From assembly GCF_003857055.1 (NCBI RefSeq), contig NZ_QGSZ01000176.1, forward strand, positions 1 through 64,000: 64,000 nt of DNA, read 5' to 3'. A program made the position numbers and the translations under genes. This document shows, in pieces, positions 61,962 to 64,000 of the stretch (its first letter is position 1; each line of letters starts with the position of its first letter). The notes below the pieces were generated by a model that made no database searches, was not told the origin of the DNA, and worked only from the letters and a program-made list of their open reading frames with translations. This stretch comes from Micromonospora inaquosa (GTDB lineage Bacteria > Actinomycetota > Actinomycetes > Mycobacteriales > Micromonosporaceae).

Positions 61962-62363
61962 ATGACGAACAACCTTTTCCTGATACGGGCCGCGGTGGCG
62001 GCTGGCGCGACAGTGGTGGCCGTGGCCGAGTTCGCGCTGCTGCACTCGGCGGCCGGCGTCGACCTGGCGGTCAGGTCCGGAAGCTCGACCCGGCAGGTCA
62101 CGGTGGGAGCGGTCATCGTTGCCGCAGCGGTCGCGGCGCTGGCCGGCTGGGCGCTGCTCGCGGTGCTGGAACGTCGCACCGACCGCTCCCGCGTGTGGTG
62201 GACCTCGACCGCTGTCGCGGTTCTGCTGCTGTCGCTCGTGGTCGGGCCACCGAGTGGCGTCGGCGGGGGAGCGAAGGCGACCCTCGCGCTGCTGCACCTG
62301 AGCGTCGGCGTCATCCTCATCGTCGGCCTGCTCCGGCCGCGACGGGGAGTGACGCACCGATGA
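61962..62363 (+). CDS. DUF6069-family membrane protein
   Basis: 133 residues from ATG 61962. Four membrane spans: AAVAAGATVVAVAEFALLH, TVGAVIVAAAVAALAGWALL, WWTSTAVAVLLLSLVVG and LALLHLSVGVILIVGLL. Typical DUF6069-like layout. Divergent from the kinase. Its stop overlaps the ATG of the next gene. Confidence 0.7.
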   Translation: MTNNLFLIRAAVAAGATVVAVAEFALLHSAAGVDLAVRSGSSTRQVTVGAVIVAAAVAALAGWALLAVLERRTDRSRVWWTSTAVAVLLLSLVVGPPSGVGGGAKATLALLHLSVGVILIVGLLRPRRGVTHR

Positions 62364-62815
62364 TCACGCTGACCGTCCGCAAGCAGGACGGCGCCTTCGT
62401 CCTCGACTCCGGGCCGGGCGCGTCGCTGCGTACCGGCTGGACCTGGCGGTGCGGCGAGATCCGCACCGGCACCGGCCGCTGGACTGTCGAACCGACCGGA
62501 CGCCGACGCATCGGGTTCACGGCCCGGGGCGAGCACGGCGTGCCGGTGCGGCTCGACCCGGGCCGGTCGCACGTGCCAGGGCCCGGTGGGGTGGCGCGTT
62601 GGGCGCCCGGTCGCCGCGGTGGTGAGCTGGTACGCGACGGGCACCGCCTCGCGGTGCGCCTTCCCGGCCGACCGGGCGGGCCGATCCGCGTCGACGTCAC
62701 CGGCGAGTGGGCCGAGCTGGAACTGGTGGTGCTCACTGCCTGTTTCGCGCTGATGAGTCAGCGGCGGCGGCGCACCCTGATCATGATGGCGGCCGTCGGC
62801 GGGGGGAGTAGCTGA
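62360..62815 (+). CDS. Hypothetical protein
   Basis: 151 residues, ATG 62360 overlapping the preceding stop. Arg/Gly-rich beta-strand pattern (WRCGEIRTGTGRWTVEPTGRRR, VPVRLDPGRSHVPGPGG), one hydrophobic C-terminal helix (ELELVVLTACFALMS), likely a PH-like or membrane-associated protein of unknown function. Overlaps the converging MFS gene by 35 bp. Confidence 0.55.
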   Translation: MITLTVRKQDGAFVLDSGPGASLRTGWTWRCGEIRTGTGRWTVEPTGRRRIGFTARGEHGVPVRLDPGRSHVPGPGGVARWAPGRRGGELVRDGHRLAVRLPGRPGGPIRVDVTGEWAELELVVLTACFALMSQRRRRTLIMMAAVGGGSS

Positions 62816-64000
62816 CCGACGGCCCGTCCGCAGCCGAATCCAGCTGATCAACAGGCTGGCGGGTAGCCGCCGAACGGGTGGTGGAAGCGGCGTCGGTCGG
62901 CGCTGGCCGGACGGCGCGACCGCGATGGGAGTCCACGGTGAGCAGCGTCAGGGCGGCCAGCGTCAGCAGCCCGCCGGCGAGGGCCAGCGGGCGTGCCCCC
63001 GAGGTGGGCAGCAGGGCGCCGCCGAGCAGCGATCCGCCGGCGATGCCAGCGTTGAAGGCGACGCTGACCCCGGCCGACGCGATGTCGGTGCTGCCCGGGG
63101 CCAGTTGCAGCATCCGGTTCTGCACGGCGGAGCCGAACGCCGCGTACGCGAGGCCGATCCCGGCGAGGAGCGCGACCACACCCGGCCGGAGCGCGCCGAG
63201 CGCGTACAGCCCGAGCAGCGACGCCATGCCGATGCTCAGCGGTGTCAACAGCGAAGCGATCGGTCGGCTGTCCAGAGTCCGCGCCGCGATCAGGGTGCCG
63301 ACGACGCCGGCCGCGCCGGAGACGAACAGCAGCGGTGCCAGCACCGCGTCGGTGAAGCCGCTGACGTCGAGCAGGAACGGTGTCACGTAGGTCTGCAGGG
63401 TCATGAAGCCGCCGATGCCGAGGGCGGTGGAGATCAGCAACACCGCGAAACGCCGCCCGTCCGGTGCGGAGCCCCGGGCGGCACCGCCAGCGGCCGGCGG
63501 ATAGGACGGCAGGAGGACCAGCACCGCGGCGGCGATCGCCAGACCGACGCCGGCCAGCACCGCGAACGCCGCGCGCCAGCCGGCTTGCTGCCCGAGCCAG
63601 GTGCCGAGGGGTACGCCGAGCACCGGGGCCAGCGTCGCACCCGTCGCGAACAGCGCCACCGCCCGGCCGCGCACCGCGACCGGAAACGGCCCGATCACTG
63701 TCGCCGTGGCGATGGACCAGAACAGCGCCTGGGCGAGGGCGGTCACCAGACGGGAGCCGGCCAACACGGCGTACGTCGACGCGAGCGCGGCGGCGGCGTT
63801 CGCGGCGGCGAACAGGAGCATCGTGACGCCGAGCAGCTGGCGTCGGGGGATCCGCTGGGTCAGCCGGGTCAGCGGCACGGACGCCAGCACCACCACCACG
63901 GCGTACCCGCTGACCAGCAGCCCCACCTGTGAGCGGGATCGGCCCAGATCGGGTGCGATGTGGGTCAGTAGACCGACGGGCAGCAACTCGGTCGTGATGA
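62781..64000 (-). CDS. MFS transporter, 5' end outside the window
   Basis: At least 406 residues; reading continues to the window edge, with ITTELLPVGLLTHIAPDLG at the visible start typical of the DHA1/Cmx-like MFS family (first helix ...TTEFxPVGLL). Twelve-helix layout with SVAFNAGIAGGSLLGGAL in the second half. Probably a drug or arabinose-type exporter. No start inside the window is used. Confidence 0.85.
   Translation of the reverse strand, partial: ITTELLPVGLLTHIAPDLGRSRSQVGLLVSGYAVVVVLASVPLTRLTQRIPRRQLLGVTMLLFAAANAAAALASTYAVLAGSRLVTALAQALFWSIATATVIGPFPVAVRGRAVALFATGATLAPVLGVPLGTWLGQQAGWRAAFAVLAGVGLAIAAAVLVLLPSYPPAAGGAARGSAPDGRRFAVLLISTALGIGGFMTLQTYVTPFLLDVSGFTDAVLAPLLFVSGAAGVVGTLIAARTLDSRPIASLLTPLSIGMASLLGLYALGALRPGVVALLAGIGLAYAAFGSAVQNRMLQLAPGSTDIASAGVSVAFNAGIAGGSLLGGALLPTSGARPLALAGGLLTLAALTLLTVDSHRGRAVRPAPTDAASTTRSAATRQPVDQLDSAADGPSVSYSPRRRPPS

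Noticed and set aside
60038..62815. A 925-codon plus-strand frame over the second two-component system
   Set aside because: It runs opposite to a response regulator and kinase with clear motifs. Only its last 151 codons (from 62360) look like a gene.
1..64000. CRISPR array, rRNA genes, intact prophage or antibiotic biosynthetic cluster
   Set aside because: No evenly spaced direct repeats, no rRNA sequence, no phage structural genes and no PKS/NRPS modules were seen.

Overview
The window is high-GC actinobacterial chromosome, most like Micromonospora or a close relative. The reasons are strong G/C bias at third codon positions, frequent GTG and TTG starts, 4-bp ATGA/GTGA overlaps, an SsgA/SsgB-family sporulation protein, a PGPGW membrane protein, a CBM2/FN3 secreted protein with a GH53 galactanase, MmyB-type XRE regulators and an I36 protease-inhibitor-like protein. 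The genus is inferred from style and content, not from a marker gene.

Layout. 1-3.9 kb: end of a flavin monooxygenase operon (NtaA-type monooxygenase, flavin reductase, RutE-like nitroreductase), Rrf2 and AraC regulators and an SDR. 4.0-6.7 kb: Ssg protein, PGPGW protein and tRNA-Val(CAC) with a strong terminator, followed by a scar holding a truncated SUKH gene and a decayed RepSA-like replication initiator, probably the relic of an integrated conjugative element. 7.0-12.2 kb: a beta-lactam-themed block (class A beta-lactamase, bifunctional penicillin-binding protein, second beta-lactamase-fold protein, LysR regulator). 12.5-20.4 kb: hypotheticals, small secreted proteins and two copies of the same design, an MmyB-type XRE regulator divergent from an oxidoreductase.

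20.6-23.4 kb: the most interesting locus, a six-gene translationally coupled operon. It encodes an EbfC-like protein, a WXG100-like protein, a WXG100-like membrane protein, a stand-alone toxin-like domain with a D-H-x3-E-L-Q-L-G-G motif, and two probable immunity proteins, at least one SUKH-like. It looks like a polymorphic toxin of type VII secretion split into separate polypeptides. 23.5-30 kb: pseudogenes, a P-loop kinase, a DUF1963 protein, a serine-recombinase fragment, then a TetR-controlled redox cluster (AhpD-like protein, nitroreductase, YjbR protein, second AhpD-like protein) whose promoter and operator region is tandemly duplicated.

30-46.7 kb: secreted and LPXTG proteins, an orphan holin, PucR regulator, nucleotidyltransferase, quinone reductase, ECF sigma with its CU044_5270-type partner, two large uncharacterised membrane proteins around a GNAT, and a DUF574 methyltransferase. 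47-50.5 kb: FN3-CBM2 protein, GH53 enzyme, intact SUKH protein, I36 inhibitor. 50.6-64 kb: PAS-GAF sensor, MerR regulator with a textbook long-spacer promoter driving a probably leaderless SDR, AraC, NmrA-like and DUF1772 genes, an LLM oxidoreductase, two NarL-type two-component systems around a CDP-alcohol phosphatidyltransferase plus VTT-like pair, and a truncated MFS transporter.

All family calls rest on reading motifs by eye; no database search was possible.
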